A stretch of 64,000 bases of DNA. Source: an uncultured Coriobacteriaceae bacterium. GTDB taxonomy: Bacteria > Actinomycetota > Coriobacteriia > Coriobacteriales > Atopobiaceae. The notes below the pieces were generated by a model. The model made no database searches and had not been told where the DNA came from. It saw only the letters and a list, made by a program, of their open reading frames with translations. How positions within the stretch are numbered: position 1 is the stretch's first letter; every line of letters starts with the position of its first letter. The stretch spans positions 1-64,000 of the forward strand of contig CACYWP010000005.1 in the NCBI GenBank assembly GCA_902778135.1, in the 5' to 3' direction. Below, in pieces: positions 28,365 through 37,886 of this stretch. Position numbers and translations under genes: made by a program.

Positions 28365-29573
28365 TTAGAACTTAAACTCGTCGGTAATTTCAATCGAATC
28401 GCCATAGAGGACCAGAATGAGTGCAACAGATGTATAGTTAAAATAGAAACTGATAGGTAAACTTTCAGTAAATGCATATAAGTACATAAATGTTATCATC
28501 ATAAGCAAAAAATAATATCTCTTCGCTTGTATAGTCTTCGTTAACAGCATAAAAGTTCCAACCACAACAATGAGAAAAGGAATAGTTCCGTACATTAGTA
28601 TTAGCTTCATATAACTATTGTCAACAAGAAATGACCTGCCTCCATCAATGGAAAGAACTATAGGCATGTTAGCAAAATTACGTCCAAATAGTGTTGGAGG
28701 ATAAAGCTTATAGAATAAGTTTCCAAGACTCAATCTTGATGATAACATTTTATTCAAATTCTGCATCCAAGATATATCGTTATTGTAATATATCATGAAT
28801 AGTATACTTGAAACAAAGAACAAAACTATAAGTGTTGTACAGATAATTGGAATATAATGAGACCGTCGTTCGATTATCACTTCATTAGTTACCTCAATAA
28901 CGCCAAGTATTAGCAATGCCATCGCAGCAGTTCTAGAATCTGCAACAGATATGCAGATTGCAGCAGATATAATTATCGGAATCAAGGTAACTACATGTAG
29001 CCTTTTCTTTCCAGATTGAAGTAAAACAATTGCAACGCAAATCTGGACAAGGACACCACCGAGACTATTGGGGTGCGTAAAACCTAATGCATAGCGCACT
29101 CCAACCATCTCACCTCTATTCCATGCCGTTTCCACATGCAATTCTCCAAGTACACTGAAGAGTACTGTTATAGAACTAGCAATTAAAGTTGTAACAAGAG
29201 AAATAACTGCGAGTCTACGTATTTTCACGTTCTGTCCAGCAATTATGAATAGACATGTAAATGCTAAGGTATTATTACCAGACATCCTCCATGATATGAA
29301 CATGCAAAAAAACACTATGAGTGCTATGAGAGCACTTCTAACTGTATAGCTTTGCATCAATATCTTGCAGATTAGTAAGACAACACATATATATCTTATC
29401 ACAGAATACAGCAGATTGGCGTCTATGAAGAGAATCTTCTCAAATTGAGTTCTGCCAAATACACCAAATACGGTATATAAGAAAAAAGCAGTATAATAAA
29501 TGAATTCTTCAACGGTTATACTGTCAATTGCGTATTCATACTCATCTACTAATCTACTACTTCTGGATTGCAC
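28365..29573 (-). CDS. wzy: O-antigen/polysaccharide polymerase (Wzy-like)
   Basis: 402 aa, very hydrophobic, about 10-12 membrane segments, with the RYALGFTHPNSLGG motif characteristic of Wzy/O-antigen-ligase superfamily loops and a second loop around 250-320. It would join lipid-linked repeat units outside the membrane. The start is GTG at 29573 inside the end of wzx (17 bp overlap) with AGGAGG 10 nt upstream. It is AT-rich (clearly below 40% GC by eye) unlike the surroundings, which indicates transfer. It is the last gene of the leftward locus. Confidence 0.85.
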   Translation of the reverse strand: MQSRSSRLVDEYEYAIDSITVEEFIYYTAFFLYTVFGVFGRTQFEKILFIDANLLYSVIRYICVVLLICKILMQSYTVRSALIALIVFFCMFISWRMSGNNTLAFTCLFIIAGQNVKIRRLAVISLVTTLIASSITVLFSVLGELHVETAWNRGEMVGVRYALGFTHPNSLGGVLVQICVAIVLLQSGKKRLHVVTLIPIIISAAICISVADSRTAAMALLILGVIEVTNEVIIERRSHYIPIICTTLIVLFFVSSILFMIYYNNDISWMQNLNKMLSSRLSLGNLFYKLYPPTLFGRNFANMPIVLSIDGGRSFLVDNSYMKLILMYGTIPFLIVVVGTFMLLTKTIQAKRYYFLLMMITFMYLYAFTESLPISFYFNYTSVALILVLYGDSIEITDEFKF

Positions 29574-31116
29574 TCTTTTTCAACCTCCTGGCTATTGAAG
29601 CTATCATCTTTCGCTCAGTAGTGCTTGCCGAGAGGTTCCATGCTGTAAGGCAGAACAGTACTGCATAGATAATCATAGAAACAATTAGACCATAAACACT
29701 ATCTATTGGATGACGATGCCAGATAAAAATAGAAGCGATGCACAATACTATCAAAGGGATGGTTTCTCTTACTATGCTCTTCCACCATTCCACCATATCG
29801 AGTCCTACTATCTTCGTATAATATATGTTAAGGACTAGACCACTACTGATAGCCATAGCCACGCCCGATGATGCTGCCGCACCGATGCATCCATACCTAG
29901 ATACAAGGGCTATTGTCAGTATAATGTTTCCACAAGCTGCCAAAACATACATCTTCGCTCGAAAACTGTAGAGATTCATGACTTGTAAAATCGTTAATCC
30001 AATATTCTGCGATACATCAATTGTAAAAGGAATCATAACCAGCAGAGCAACCCAATATGCATCTGTGAATCCTTCTCCTGCCCAAAGGGTTATGAATTCG
30101 TTTCCAAATACTGCAAATCCAGTCAATACAGCTAGGAGGGGATACAGCGCGATTCTACTCACTCGGATAAAGAGTTCGGTAATATCATCAAGGTTATGAT
30201 CCCTATGCCACATTTCAGACACACGTGGCATAAATACAGAAGATACAGCCGTACCCAATGGAGAATACGCTGTTATTATTTGTGCACCAACTGCATATAC
30301 CGCAACAACCTGAGTACCATACATATATCCTAGTATCAGTTGATCAGCTTTCCAGAAAATCTGGTCGGCAACGGCAGCAAGAACTATCCCCCCGGAAAAC
30401 TTAAGGAGACCTCTTTCCAACTCGGCGTCTCTCCATCGCAGACGTGAATCCATACCCAACTGCCTCTCAGCATATGTGTGTTGTACTGTTCGGCAAAGCG
30501 TGTTTAAGGCTAGCTGCACTAAGCAAACTGTTAATGCAAACGGGTAATATTTTACTAGAAGAAGCACAAGGAAAGGTTGTATGACTACAGTCAGCAGCAT
30601 CGTTCCTTTGAGAAAAGCAAATTCTTCGTGTGCACTTATAACTGCAATCGATATCGTATTGTTCATCGTTACTATCAGATTGATGGCTAAAACCAAAACA
30701 AGTAAAGAACCTTCAGTAAGTTCCCAACTGTTGAGAGATTTTGCATATACAAATCGAAGTACCACAGATAAAACACCCGCTGTGATGAGGCAGAGTGCAC
30801 CCGCATAGCGATATATTCTTTTCAGAGTACCAAGCGTATTAGCCATGCCATCTGTATTATTTACGGCATAGTATTTACAGTAGTAACGAGTTGCACCTGC
30901 AGCAAGTGTAGTATTAATAACATTGAGGTAGGAGATTATCGATCCTATCATCTGAAAGAGACCGTATTCGGATTTACCTATTACCCCTAAGAGCATGGGT
31001 ACATATATCAGATTGACAACAACTTGGGCAGATGTATATGCATATGACATAAGTGCTCCAGCTTGCCGCTTACTGTCAAGGATTTTATCAAATACTGATT
31101 CTTTCATTGAATGCAT
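29557..31116 (-). CDS. wzx: Polysaccharide flippase (Wzx-like, MATE/MOP superfamily)
   Basis: 519 aa with about 12-14 membrane segments; LMSYAYTSAQVVVNLIYVPM at the N-terminus and GAQIITAYSPLGTAVSSVFMPRVSEM in the middle are typical of the oligosaccharide flippase family. It moves undecaprenyl-linked units across the membrane for Wzy. AGGGAGGAGGA lies directly upstream; the second ATG at 31107 has better spacing and may be used. AT-rich like wzy. Confidence 0.88.
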   Translation of the reverse strand: MHSMKESVFDKILDSKRQAGALMSYAYTSAQVVVNLIYVPMLLGVIGKSEYGLFQMIGSIISYLNVINTTLAAGATRYYCKYYAVNNTDGMANTLGTLKRIYRYAGALCLITAGVLSVVLRFVYAKSLNSWELTEGSLLVLVLAINLIVTMNNTISIAVISAHEEFAFLKGTMLLTVVIQPFLVLLLVKYYPFALTVCLVQLALNTLCRTVQHTYAERQLGMDSRLRWRDAELERGLLKFSGGIVLAAVADQIFWKADQLILGYMYGTQVVAVYAVGAQIITAYSPLGTAVSSVFMPRVSEMWHRDHNLDDITELFIRVSRIALYPLLAVLTGFAVFGNEFITLWAGEGFTDAYWVALLVMIPFTIDVSQNIGLTILQVMNLYSFRAKMYVLAACGNIILTIALVSRYGCIGAAASSGVAMAISSGLVLNIYYTKIVGLDMVEWWKSIVRETIPLIVLCIASIFIWHRHPIDSVYGLIVSMIIYAVLFCLTAWNLSASTTERKMIASIARRLKKSAIQK

Positions 31117-31210
31117 TCCTCCTCCCTAATAACATAATTGTTTGCATATTTGTGTTAGGGATTCTTTGTAGTGTTTACTACCCACCACTGAATATAACAA
31201 TCTATGGATT

Positions 31211-32233
31211 TCAAGAACGCATCGTCTTTATCGTCTTGTTGACCGTCTCTTCGAACGAATAGACAGGACTCCAACCAAGAGAGCGCAGTTTACTGTCATC
31301 AGTTATGGTCCTACAGACACTTCTGAAGCCGAGCTTCTTCGTATCTTCAGTAATATCGAATCTCAGTCTCGTCGAACCGTCGGAAGCTTCTGAGAAGGCC
31401 TGCGCCACTTCACGCACGGAAAGCACGTTCTCGCGATTTGAGAGGTTATACGCTTGCCCGCTCTCACCCTTTGCAAGGAGCGTTAGGAAGGCCGTCGCTG
31501 CATCGTCCACGTCTAGATAGCTACGAACAGTTGTTCCTTCCGATTGCAGGATAATATCTCTACTCTCTGCGACGCAACGCGCAAACTCGGCAAAGAAGCG
31601 TGGATCATCACGCTTGACGCCCGTACCGAAAGTAGAAGTAAGCCGCCCGCTGTACACTTTGAGGCCATACTGCTTTTCGTAAGCGGAGAGCATCGCTTCA
31701 CATACGCGCTTCACCTCTGCATAACTGTTACGTAGTACCAGTGGGTCAAGCTGGCAGACGTGGTCTTCTGTGATGGGCTCACTGCTGTCTACTTCACCGT
31801 ATATCTCGTAGGTAGAGACATAACAGAAGCCCCTGCAGCCGTGAGCTACAGCGTGCTCGAGCATTTGTTTTGTGCCATCGATCCCGACATCAAAGACGCT
31901 AATTGGATTCTTGAGATGTAGCTTCGAACCACCAGAAATACCCGCGGCGTGTACGACGTAATCTATCTGAGAGTTATCTAGGATTACCCCGTTTTTGCCA
32001 TAACGAACATAGGAGAGATCCGTGCGCGCAGACCCCAGAACCCGCGCAGCTTTCTCGTCATCACGCACAAGAGCAAGCACCCTCGCACCCGCGTTAAAAC
32101 TATCATTCAGCTTAAGCAAGCACCGTACAACCGCCGAACCAACGAGCCCAGTCGCACCGCTGACCAAGATGGTAGAACCTGACAGGTCCTGTGCAAGCGA
32201 CCTTAACTGGCGCTCGAGGACATCTGTGTTCAT
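31211..32233 (-). CDS. NAD-dependent epimerase/dehydratase (extended SDR)
   Basis: 340 aa. Rossmann motif VSGATGLVGSAVVRCL at about 22-37, YVVHAAGISGG, and the YAEVKR catalytic YxxxK. It acts on a nucleotide-linked sugar or polyol. The ATG overlaps the stop of the IspD-like gene (ATGA), so the two are translationally coupled; this suggests that it processes the CDP-activated product of that enzyme. GC is intermediate. Confidence 0.85.
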   Translation of the reverse strand: MNTDVLERQLRSLAQDLSGSTILVSGATGLVGSAVVRCLLKLNDSFNAGARVLALVRDDEKAARVLGSARTDLSYVRYGKNGVILDNSQIDYVVHAAGISGGSKLHLKNPISVFDVGIDGTKQMLEHAVAHGCRGFCYVSTYEIYGEVDSSEPITEDHVCQLDPLVLRNSYAEVKRVCEAMLSAYEKQYGLKVYSGRLTSTFGTGVKRDDPRFFAEFARCVAESRDIILQSEGTTVRSYLDVDDAATAFLTLLAKGESGQAYNLSNRENVLSVREVAQAFSEASDGSTRLRFDITEDTKKLGFRSVCRTITDDSKLRSLGWSPVYSFEETVNKTIKTMRS

Positions 32234-32952
32234 GACGTTGCTCCTTCGGCCTCCTCGACCTGAATCTCAGCGAGTGCGATATCTTTGAGTGTTGTAATCT
32301 TGAGATTATTTACATGACCGAGAGACACCTTCACATCAATGCCTCGATTGATGAAGAGCTGCGACGTACCTGTCATAGAAAGCAGTTCCTCCTCGGTGTA
32401 GGAGCTGATGACGTCATACATGAAGTCCATGCGGCATCCCTGTGGCGTTTGCCCAACATAAAGCTTCTTGCGATCATAGGTCGATGTGAGAAAACCCTCA
32501 CGCCCCATGGAATAGGTGGTGTCAGCGCTCTGGACAGATGCCATAGCCACTTTGAATTCCCGCGTCTTCTCGATGCAGTCCTCGATGATCTCGCGTGTGA
32601 CGAAGGGTCTCACCGCGTCATGCGAAAGCACCATATCCGTCTCATGGATGCCATAGGTATCACGGATATCGTAGATGACGTTAAGAAACGACATCATGCG
32701 CTCCTTACCTCCGCAGACAAACCTAAATGAGCCTGCAACATCTTCACCGTAGTACCGTACGCATAGCTCCTTTGCATAGTCGAGCCATGCCTCGTTCACC
32801 GAGACATATAAGACATCAACGAGCCCCGATTTGAGGAATACATCAATAGTGCGAATAATCACTGGCCTACCAGCTAATTCCATATACTGCTTAGGGACAG
32901 CCGTCCCCATGCGCGCACCCTTTCCTCCTGCAAGAATCGCCGCGAAAATCAT
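32230..32952 (-). CDS. IspD/TarI-like cytidylyltransferase
   Basis: 240 aa. Starts FAAILAGGKGARMG then PKQYMELAGRPVI, the CTP-binding loop, and has SHDAVRPFV and TPQGCRMD. IspD-like enzymes outside the MEP pathway activate ribitol-5-phosphate or related polyol phosphates to CDP derivatives in wall-polymer loci. Setting here (epimerase, aldolase, LicD) supports such a role rather than isoprenoid synthesis. GAGAGAGGAG lies upstream of the ATG. Confidence 0.85.
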   Translation of the reverse strand: MIFAAILAGGKGARMGTAVPKQYMELAGRPVIIRTIDVFLKSGLVDVLYVSVNEAWLDYAKELCVRYYGEDVAGSFRFVCGGKERMMSFLNVIYDIRDTYGIHETDMVLSHDAVRPFVTREIIEDCIEKTREFKVAMASVQSADTTYSMGREGFLTSTYDRKKLYVGQTPQGCRMDFMYDVISSYTEEELLSMTGTSQLFINRGIDVKVSLGHVNNLKITTLKDIALAEIQVEEAEGATS

Positions 32953-33000
32953 GTCGATTCTCCTCTCTCTGTGCGCCCCTCGCGAGGCTTCGACTCTTCG

Positions 33001-34575
33001 CTATTCATAGAGGGTCGGTGTCACAAACTCGACATCGAGCTCCTCACGTATTCGTGCAATACCTAGCCGCATCATGCGGTTGCGGTCCTCAGCCACTGAG
33101 AGATGGCCAGGTTCATAGCTCGCGTCGTAGAAGTTGGCACCATAACTGTCTAGGTAACCATCCATTCCGGCCACACGAACGCGCCGCACGCCAAGTCGGA
33201 CGAGCAACCAAAGTGCCATTAGGCCAGCGTTGTCGTAAGGCTCGCCCTTTCTGCCGACGTAGCTCGACTGGTTAACCACCCAGTCTCCAGGTACTTCGAC
33301 AGCAATATTGGAGGTCACAATCAGCTTTGTGTCTTCTTGACGCTCCGCAAGAACCGACCTGACGCGTTTCATGTTGCACAGGAATACATAGTCTGGATTA
33401 AGATTCGTGTCACAAAAGTTGACCGCGACAACGGCAGTGCCCTCTCTGCGCGCTTCACGTTCTACAACATCCCAATGGCGACGAACGCTGCGTCCAGGTG
33501 CCACAATCAGCACGTTTTTGCCAGCAAGCTCCTTTGTGAGCTCTGCCACCGCAGCAGAGTCATCGACATAGTCCCTGAAATATCTTCGATAACAGTCCTC
33601 AGCCACTTCCTTGTTGAATACGTACTTGTACTCTTCGGGAATGGAGGCGAGCAACTCTCGGAAGGCACGCACGGGAAGAGTGTTCTTCTCGGCGAGATAG
33701 ATACCGTAGTTTGGGTGGTAACCAAGCGAAGCAGTGAGATATAGCGGCAGAGAGTAGCCCCAGAAACGCTCTTTGTAAAAGCTGGAGAGATACTCGTCCA
33801 TGATTTCCAGCATAGGCTCTACGTGATAACGCTTACCCAACTGGCCATTGAGGTACTCAGCAAAGAGCTCGAGGTTTAGATTACCCGCACCCCGACCCAT
33901 GCCGAAGACGCAAGCGTCAATAACGAGGTCGCGCCTGAGGCCCAACTCCACCATCATCTCAGCGTTGCCAAGCGCTTGTTGAAGGTTGTTATGTGCGTGA
34001 TAACAGAGCCGGATTCCCTCGGCAAGATTATTGTCAGCGATGCCAAGCATCCTTTGCAACTGACCACGCCGTATCGTACCGAAAGTATCTACAATGGTAA
34101 GGCCAGTAGGTATAAGGCCATTGAAGAGTTCTATCGCATCGATTAGTTCGCGGTCGCTATACGCATCGGTGCTTACGAGATTTACATAGACATCATATCC
34201 CATCGCCTTTGCATGCGCACATAGATTGTAGCCCTCAGAAATGCGATCCTTCTTGAAGATGACACGTATCCCATCAATAGTTTTGCCATCATTAGGACGA
34301 ATGGCATCATAGGGAACAGGACTACTCACATCCGCCATACCCACGTAGGTCACACCGGATGCCTTATGATCGAGTATGCTTTTGAACGAATCCGTGTTAG
34401 GAAATAGGGACCTGTCAGGGTTGTAGTCGACATCACGAAGAAACCCCAGCTCAATCATCTCTACGCCCGTTTGCTCGAGCAGATGAACCGTACCTTTTAT
34501 AGCGGCGGCGCCGAACTTCCAATCGTTAATATAACCGCCATCACGTAGTGTGCAGTCAAGAAGACTAATGCCCAT
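33001..34575 (-). CDS. DRE-TIM metallolyase-type aldolase fused to a MptE/DUF115-like domain
   Basis: 524 aa. Residues 1 to ~280 are an HMGL-like aldolase: LDCTLRDGGYINDW (Arg/Asp metal site), ELGFLRD, HAHNNLQQALGNA, and FGMGRGAGNLNLEL. Residues ~340-524 form a second Rossmann-like domain (NVLIVAPGRSVRRH; VRVAGMDGYLDSYGANF) of the 6-hydroxymethylpterin pyrophosphokinase MptE/DUF115 type, known in glycan and flagellin-sugar loci. The combination suggests formation of an unusual carbon skeleton for the polysaccharide. RBS AGGAGGCC. Confidence 0.8.
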   Translation of the reverse strand: MGISLLDCTLRDGGYINDWKFGAAAIKGTVHLLEQTGVEMIELGFLRDVDYNPDRSLFPNTDSFKSILDHKASGVTYVGMADVSSPVPYDAIRPNDGKTIDGIRVIFKKDRISEGYNLCAHAKAMGYDVYVNLVSTDAYSDRELIDAIELFNGLIPTGLTIVDTFGTIRRGQLQRMLGIADNNLAEGIRLCYHAHNNLQQALGNAEMMVELGLRRDLVIDACVFGMGRGAGNLNLELFAEYLNGQLGKRYHVEPMLEIMDEYLSSFYKERFWGYSLPLYLTASLGYHPNYGIYLAEKNTLPVRAFRELLASIPEEYKYVFNKEVAEDCYRRYFRDYVDDSAAVAELTKELAGKNVLIVAPGRSVRRHWDVVEREARREGTAVVAVNFCDTNLNPDYVFLCNMKRVRSVLAERQEDTKLIVTSNIAVEVPGDWVVNQSSYVGRKGEPYDNAGLMALWLLVRLGVRRVRVAGMDGYLDSYGANFYDASYEPGHLSVAEDRNRMMRLGIARIREELDVEFVTPTLYE

Positions 34576-34616
34576 TCATGGCCTCCTAGACCCCCGTAGA
34601 GTTTGCTTTTAATAAT

Positions 34617-35759
34617 CTAGAGACCCTCGTATATGCTTTCGAGTTGCTTGCGGATTGCATCATTACCAAAGGTCGATACTGCATATGCAGAGATTGCCAT
34701 GGAGTCATATCTTGTGTAGCCCGATCTGACACGATGCATTGCGACTACAAGGTCCTCAAGACTCTCGTGGTCGACCAACTCACCTAAGCCCTCGCGCCAG
34801 TATGCAGACGAGCCAAGTCCATTCGAGGCTATAACGGGTAACCCACTTGCCCATCCTTCGATAATGGTCGCCCCGAAGGTCTCATACTCGCTGAAGCAGA
34901 TTAGACAGTCGGATTCAGCCATAGCTTTAGCTGTCTCTTGTCGCGAGAGCGCGCCAGTAAATAACACCCTACCGTCCAAGCCAACTTCTTGAACAAGCTT
35001 TAAGAGACTATTCTTCTCCTGACCATCGCCTACCAAAAGCAGCGTAGAGTCATCGTCACCAAAGGCCATGGCAAACGCCTTGATGATTTTGTCGAACTGC
35101 TTCATCGGAACAAGCCGCCCCACTGCCACAAACCTGAACGGCCGCCCGATCGATTTCTTTGTTGTGGGGCGAAACAAATCTGACACCATATTTGGAACGA
35201 CTAGAATGTCCCGTTTTGTTCCAGTTATGAGCTTCACGGTCTCAGCAAGAGGTGTCCCTACACATGTGAATGCATCCGAGATCTTGACTAGTTGCTGAAT
35301 AGTGGAACGTTGGTACTTATCCAACCTGTTAAGCAGGACCATCGACCAGTGTTCCGTACACACTAACTTGGCTCCGAGTCCCTGAAGGTAGGAAAGTGCC
35401 TTCACATTGCCAATCATTGCAGGATAGTGCACGTGGACTATGTCGGGCACCCCTGTTTCTTTCAGGACCCGACGTATGAAAACCATCCATTGCGCATCAA
35501 CATATGCCCCCCAATGGATGCCCAGACGCCCAGGGAAATAGGGGCAAGTTCTGCTGAATACCCTCACTCCCGCATCGATGCCGCTCCTGTAGAAGTACCC
35601 TGGTGTGCAGTTGTTTCTTCCGGGACCGAAACAGAATGCTTGTGTTAGGAAGCAGACCTCGTTAACCTCGGCAAGCATCTTTGCTTGATCGAGCTCGAAA
35701 CTGCCATTCATTCTATTGTGCTTCGTGGGGACGTTACGCCCGATAACCCAGACCTTCAT
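34617..35759 (-). CDS. Glycosyltransferase family 4
   Basis: 380 aa GT-B fold. The C-terminal nucleotide-sugar domain has RFVAVGRLVPMKQFDKIIKA and SDCLICFSEYETFGATIIEG with the EX7E motif. The ATG overlaps the stop of licD (ATGA), so expression is coupled. Adds a sugar to the lipid-linked repeat unit; donor and acceptor unknown. Confidence 0.88.
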   Translation of the reverse strand: MKVWVIGRNVPTKHNRMNGSFELDQAKMLAEVNEVCFLTQAFCFGPGRNNCTPGYFYRSGIDAGVRVFSRTCPYFPGRLGIHWGAYVDAQWMVFIRRVLKETGVPDIVHVHYPAMIGNVKALSYLQGLGAKLVCTEHWSMVLLNRLDKYQRSTIQQLVKISDAFTCVGTPLAETVKLITGTKRDILVVPNMVSDLFRPTTKKSIGRPFRFVAVGRLVPMKQFDKIIKAFAMAFGDDDSTLLLVGDGQEKNSLLKLVQEVGLDGRVLFTGALSRQETAKAMAESDCLICFSEYETFGATIIEGWASGLPVIASNGLGSSAYWREGLGELVDHESLEDLVVAMHRVRSGYTRYDSMAISAYAVSTFGNDAIRKQLESIYEGL

Positions 35760-36628
35760 TGCTGAGAGCCCCGCGGGTCATCGATTCCCTCCGGAAAGCG
35801 CAACTCGAAGAGCATGTGATGCTCCTTTGCCCCCTCCGATGGTGGGGTCATATAGCTTGGACCGTAGAGCATGGTCAAATAGGTATCGTAGTCCGCTGCT
35901 ACCTGCCATCGATGACCCTCAAAGTCTACGGGTACCGTGTCCATCCTACCGTGCCTCGGAGTGACACCCCCGAAGTAATGGTGGCGACCCGACGGGATGG
36001 TCACGAATCGCGATCCCTCATCCTTGCAGAGCCCATACACCCAGTCCGTGACCTTGCCACAGGTAGTTAGGGGCAGGAATGCCAGTACCTGACCAATTGC
36101 AAGCTTCACGTTGACGGTCGAACGCACGGAAGGATTGTCCTTTGCTAGCCTGCGCATGAGCCTGCGATTCTCATGAAACCTTCGGCATGAGAGCAGACCT
36201 CCCGACACCATGCAGAAGGCACCGTGAATCTTGCGCAGCACGGGATTGTCCGGCACGTTCTCTATCGGGAAGAGATCGATGAAGAATCCACAGAGCTCGG
36301 CGTCATAGCTCTCACGATCCCGGTAGACGCTGCCGTTGAGCATGAGACGGCACATTGGCAACCCGTAGCCCTTACTGCTGTAGTCGAGAAACACATACTT
36401 GTCGCCGAACCTGCGACCGACCTCATCGCGCAGACGCTCGATGTCGCGCCCCCGTATGTTGAGGTCTATGTCATCGTCCCAAGGGATAAACCCATGATGG
36501 CGCACGGCACCGAGAGCCGTACCTCCGCCCAGCTGGTACCAGATTCCCTCCTCCTCACAGAGGGATATGAAGTCTTCGGCAATCCCTAGCATCACCCGCT
36601 GGCAAGCCCTGAGCGTCTCGCCGCTCAT
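35756..36628 (-). CDS. licD: LicD-family phosphotransferase
   Basis: 290 aa from the ATG at 36628 (AAGGAAGG upstream); the frame stays open to 36721, but that start is poorly placed and includes a palindrome. The nucleotidyltransferase-like site GTALGAVRHHGFIPWDDDID is at 38-57. LicD proteins transfer phosphocholine or, like fukutin-related proteins, a polyol phosphate from a CDP donor. The IspD-like gene of this locus would supply such a CDP donor. The symbol is by family, not proven substrate. Confidence 0.85.
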   Translation of the reverse strand: MSGETLRACQRVMLGIAEDFISLCEEEGIWYQLGGGTALGAVRHHGFIPWDDDIDLNIRGRDIERLRDEVGRRFGDKYVFLDYSSKGYGLPMCRLMLNGSVYRDRESYDAELCGFFIDLFPIENVPDNPVLRKIHGAFCMVSGGLLSCRRFHENRRLMRRLAKDNPSVRSTVNVKLAIGQVLAFLPLTTCGKVTDWVYGLCKDEGSRFVTIPSGRHHYFGGVTPRHGRMDTVPVDFEGHRWQVAADYDTYLTMLYGPSYMTPPSEGAKEHHMLFELRFPEGIDDPRGSQQ

Positions 36629-36672
36629 CTCTACCATGCCTTCCTTCAAGGCGATGCTCTTCATCGCCTTGA

Positions 36673-36700
36673 AGGTGGAAAGTGAAATCACTTTCCACCT
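36673..36700. repeat. Perfect 13-bp palindrome with 2-nt centre
   Basis: AGGTGGAAAGTGA (36673-36685), AA, then its exact complement (36688-36700). It lies 45 bp upstream of the chosen licD start, in the leader between the acyltransferase and licD. Confidence 0.8.
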
Positions 36701-36806
36701 CCAAGGCGACGGCAAAGGCATCCTCTCATAGAGTCAGTCCTCCAAATAACGTGATATAAACAAAGACGTAGGTAAGACAGGGAGTAGGTAGCTCAGGGAC
36801 GGTTCC

Positions 36807-37871
36807 TCATAGGACGTTTCCCACAACTGGAACATGGCGAACCAAAGCAACCGTTATCGCGGACCCGAAAAACGCAGCGCACCAGATAGCAAACTCGAAG
36901 GCGACTGGCGGAAGACTCCATGGTCCCAAGCCGAGCGCCTTATAGAGCAGATTGATAAAGAGTGGGTGCACCACGTAGATACCGAGACTCAGCGATGCGA
37001 CCTGCTCGATTACCCCGCCCCGCCTGTACGATTTGTCAAGATGGCGCTTCATAAGCAGGAATACGCAGAGAGACCAGACGGCCTCGAGGGGGCAGGAGGG
37101 TCCGTGAAGCCACTTCCAGTAATCGCCCGCAGCAAGAATCCCATACGCCTTGAGTGCCATGCATACGATGACTGATGCGATACCGACGGTAAACAGCCTA
37201 TCGTCAAGGTCGAGCTTCTCGTGCGCATATCGCCCCAGAAGTACATAGAACGTCGAAGAGCTGAGCCACAGGAAGGTGGAGAGCTCGATGCCGAGGGCAG
37301 AGTTGATCGTCGGCACGACACACGTGAAGGCAAAGAGCACATACAGTAGCATGCGTTGGTCACGATCCCCAGCGGTCGCAACCCAAGCCCGCAGTATCGG
37401 CAACAAAAGGTAGATGCCAATCAGGGCGTAGATGTACCAGAGGTGGCTGAAGCCCTTGCCGGACAGCAAGTCAAGGACAGAGCTTGCAATGAGCGTAAGG
37501 GAGACTGATCGTTCCGTAAACACCCTCTGCATCACACAGAACGAGAAGCCCCAAGTACAAAGAACGAGCAACATTCGCCTTACGTAGCCCCAAACCTTCC
37601 GCCAAGTTACGTCCTTCCGCAGATCGAGCAACAGCGTCCCCGTCATCATGAAGAAAACTGGGACCGCCCATCGCAGAAGGGCGACCTGCATCTCCGACCA
37701 CACGAGAGCGCGGGTGATGCCGACCTCAGATATGGGATGGTTGTCCATAATTCCCGAGGTCACGTGAATCATGACCACAGACGCCGCCCCTATGCAGCGC
37801 GCCCACTCGAAGTAGAGGACCTTACCCCTTGAAGCCGAGGTCACGTAGCTCTTGTCATTCTGGGACTCCAT
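36807..37871 (-). CDS. Membrane acyltransferase (Acyl_transf_3)
   Basis: 354 aa, about 10 membrane segments. YFEWARCIGAASVVMIHV at the N-terminus is the family motif with the catalytic His, and FFMMTGTLLLD follows. Such OafA/WecH-like proteins O-acetylate or O-succinylate glycans at the membrane. GGAAGGACTAGGA precedes the ATG. The gene sits between licD and the radical SAM gene in the same direction. Confidence 0.88.
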   Translation of the reverse strand: MESQNDKSYVTSASRGKVLYFEWARCIGAASVVMIHVTSGIMDNHPISEVGITRALVWSEMQVALLRWAVPVFFMMTGTLLLDLRKDVTWRKVWGYVRRMLLVLCTWGFSFCVMQRVFTERSVSLTLIASSVLDLLSGKGFSHLWYIYALIGIYLLLPILRAWVATAGDRDQRMLLYVLFAFTCVVPTINSALGIELSTFLWLSSSTFYVLLGRYAHEKLDLDDRLFTVGIASVIVCMALKAYGILAAGDYWKWLHGPSCPLEAVWSLCVFLLMKRHLDKSYRRGGVIEQVASLSLGIYVVHPLFINLLYKALGLGPWSLPPVAFEFAIWCAAFFGSAITVALVRHVPVVGNVL

Positions 37872-37886
37872 TCCTAGTCCTTCCAG

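Noticed and set aside
36629..36721. Longer N-terminus for LicD
   Set aside because: The ATG at 36721 has the ribosome-like GAGAGG with no spacing, and the extra 31 residues cover a perfect DNA palindrome and no family similarity.
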